NCBI GenBank assembly: GCA_937920335.1
Contig: CALGUT010000255.1
Span: forward strand, 1 to 7,103
From: an uncultured Opitutales bacterium
Lineage (GTDB): Bacteria; Verrucomicrobiota; Verrucomicrobiia; Opitutales; UBA2995
Reading direction: 5' to 3'
Length of the DNA stretch: 7,103 bases
The position numbers were made by a program, and so were the translations under genes. This document shows, one piece after another, positions 6,169 through 7,103 of the stretch; position 1 is the stretch's first letter; every line of letters starts with the position of its first letter. The notes under the pieces were generated by a model. The model was not told the DNA's origin, made no database searches, and saw only the letters and a program-made list of their open reading frames with translations.

Positions 6169-7103
6169 ATGAGAAGATTAGAATCAAAAAACCGCAATGA
6201 GAAGCGAGGTTCGATCCTCGTGATAGCCATGATATTTGGCTTACTCATACTCGCATCAGCAGGTATCCTCCTCAATTACGGTGTCTCCGAAAAATCGATC
6301 AATCAGCGCCACTTCCTGCGACTCGAAGCGCAAGCGGCCTCAGAAGCTGCCGTTGAATATGGATTCGCGCAGCTACTGAGTCGGTGGACGAATCAAACAG
6401 TCTTCAAGACCAACGAGCTTTCAACAACCCCTCTCACGATTCCCACTAGCGCCACCAACTTTTTTGCGAGTTCGAATGTAGACGTATCGAGTATGCAAGT
6501 ACAGGGCGGCGCTGTAAGTTCGGGCCAATGGGTGTTTATTAACCCCAAAGACCCAGCTAACCTTTTAGATCCTCAAAAACAAAAACGAGTATTCACCCGT
6601 GACGTGGAAGTATTTGGCATGGCGACTGTGAATGCCAAAGCGGGAGATCGCAGCCAGGATCCTGTCAACGCCTACTGCGCTCAGCTTTTTGAAGTTCGTG
6701 ATGCGCCCCTCTTCGGGCACGCCATTTTCTATAATATGGATTTGGAGTTCCACCCCGGACCCTCCATGGAGGTTTTTGGCCCGGTTCACAGTAATTCGAA
6801 CATTTACGTTCAAGCTGGAGACAGTCTGAAATTCCACTCGAACTTGATGGCTGCTGGAGATATCTGGCACCGATACAAACCATCAGGATCGAAATCCTCT
6901 GGTCACCTGGGAGACGTAAGTATCAAAGATCCAGAGGGCAATTGGGTATCCATGTATGACGGCTCCGGAGACAAGAACTCCGACAGCAGTTACTTCGATA
7001 GTTCGCTGGGAGATGACTGGAAACAAGAAGCAGAAGATCGCTGGAGTGGTGTCGTAGGTTCAGGTGACCACGAAGTCCCTAACATGCGCGCCATGAATAT
7101 CAA
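6169..7103 (+). CDS. PilX-like prepilin-type protein with large extracellular domain (3' end cut by window edge)
   Basis: The frame is open from ATG 6169 to the window end (311 full codons, no stop), so the protein is larger than a usual PilX of about 150-200 residues. A basic leader (MRRLESKNRNEKRG) precedes SILVIAMIFGLLILASAGILL, a membrane helix (about 15-36). Cleavage after Gly14 is plausible, but the +5 residue is Ile19, not Glu, as in PilX and GspK-type proteins (family knowledge). The helix SINQRHFLRLEAQAASEAAVEYGFAQL (43-69) matches the conserved PilX pattern in which Glu/Ala-rich residues follow the transmembrane segment. Beyond this there is a beta-rich region including FGPVHSNSNIYVQAGD (203-218) and NLMAAGDIW (225-233), resembling repeated-strand segments of PilX-like proteins in Planctomycetes and Verrucomicrobia. 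An Asp/Ser/Gly-rich stretch (264-283) follows. Only one cysteine is seen (170). It follows the PilW-like gene by 4 bases in the order V-W-X known from minor pilin operons. Its partner might be a PilY1-like adhesin outside the window. Confidence 0.85.
   Translation, partial: MRRLESKNRNEKRGSILVIAMIFGLLILASAGILLNYGVSEKSINQRHFLRLEAQAASEAAVEYGFAQLLSRWTNQTVFKTNELSTTPLTIPTSATNFFASSNVDVSSMQVQGGAVSSGQWVFINPKDPANLLDPQKQKRVFTRDVEVFGMATVNAKAGDRSQDPVNAYCAQLFEVRDAPLFGHAIFYNMDLEFHPGPSMEVFGPVHSNSNIYVQAGDSLKFHSNLMAAGDIWHRYKPSGSKSSGHLGDVSIKDPEGNWVSMYDGSGDKNSDSSYFDSSLGDDWKQEAEDRWSGVVGSGDHEVPNMRAMNI

Noticed and set aside
6565..6883. Minus-strand open frames of 72-101 codons inside the PilX-like gene
   Set aside because: They overlap a plus-strand frame that is open to the window edge and starts with a clear ribosome-binding site and a prepilin-type N-terminus.
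4870..7103. Naming the trio as Verru_Chthon cassette proteins
   Set aside because: Verrucomicrobial prepilin cassettes carry such labels, but the specific sub-family cannot be assigned without an HMM search, so only the PilV/W/X-like description is kept.
1..7103. CRISPR array, tRNA, rRNA or insertion sequence
   Set aside because: No regularly spaced repeats, tRNA-like folds, rRNA stretches or transposase motifs were seen; almost all bases are accounted for by six coding regions.

Overview
The window looks like chromosomal DNA of a bacterium of the Verrucomicrobiota, perhaps an Opitutales/Puniceicoccaceae-type lineage. That placement is an inference. It rests on a short methionyl-tRNA synthetase with a cysteine-free knuckle, weak or absent Shine-Dalgarno sites at most starts, and a three-gene minor-pilin-like cluster ending in a large PilX-like protein. 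There are no mobile elements, CRISPR arrays, tRNAs or rRNAs.

Left part (1-4684, minus strand): a tight three-gene operon transcribed right to left. It runs metG (methionyl-tRNA synthetase), then menF (isochorismate synthase), then menD (SEPHCHC synthase, cut by the left edge very near its C-terminus). Both junctions have exactly 5 intervening bases. MenF and MenD carry out the first two committed steps of menaquinone synthesis from chorismate, so the organism probably makes menaquinone by the classical Men route. The remaining men genes may lie beyond the left edge.

Middle (4685-4869): a divergent intergenic region that should hold the promoters of both operons. It contains two inverted repeats and an AT-rich stretch.

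Right part (4870-7103, plus strand): three consecutive, closely spaced genes for proteins with class III (type IV pilin-like) N-termini. Their order resembles the minor pilins PilV, PilW and PilX: a 208-residue PilV-like protein, a 218-residue PilW-like protein, and a PilX-like protein of more than 311 residues that runs off the right edge. Each departs from the textbook prepilin signal: the first has a long or uncertain leader, the second has Ala instead of Gly at the cleavage site, and the third lacks the +5 glutamate. They probably form the tip or priming complex of a type IV pilus or type II secretion-like pseudopilus. Their exact role cannot be read from the sequence. They are the least characterised part of the window.
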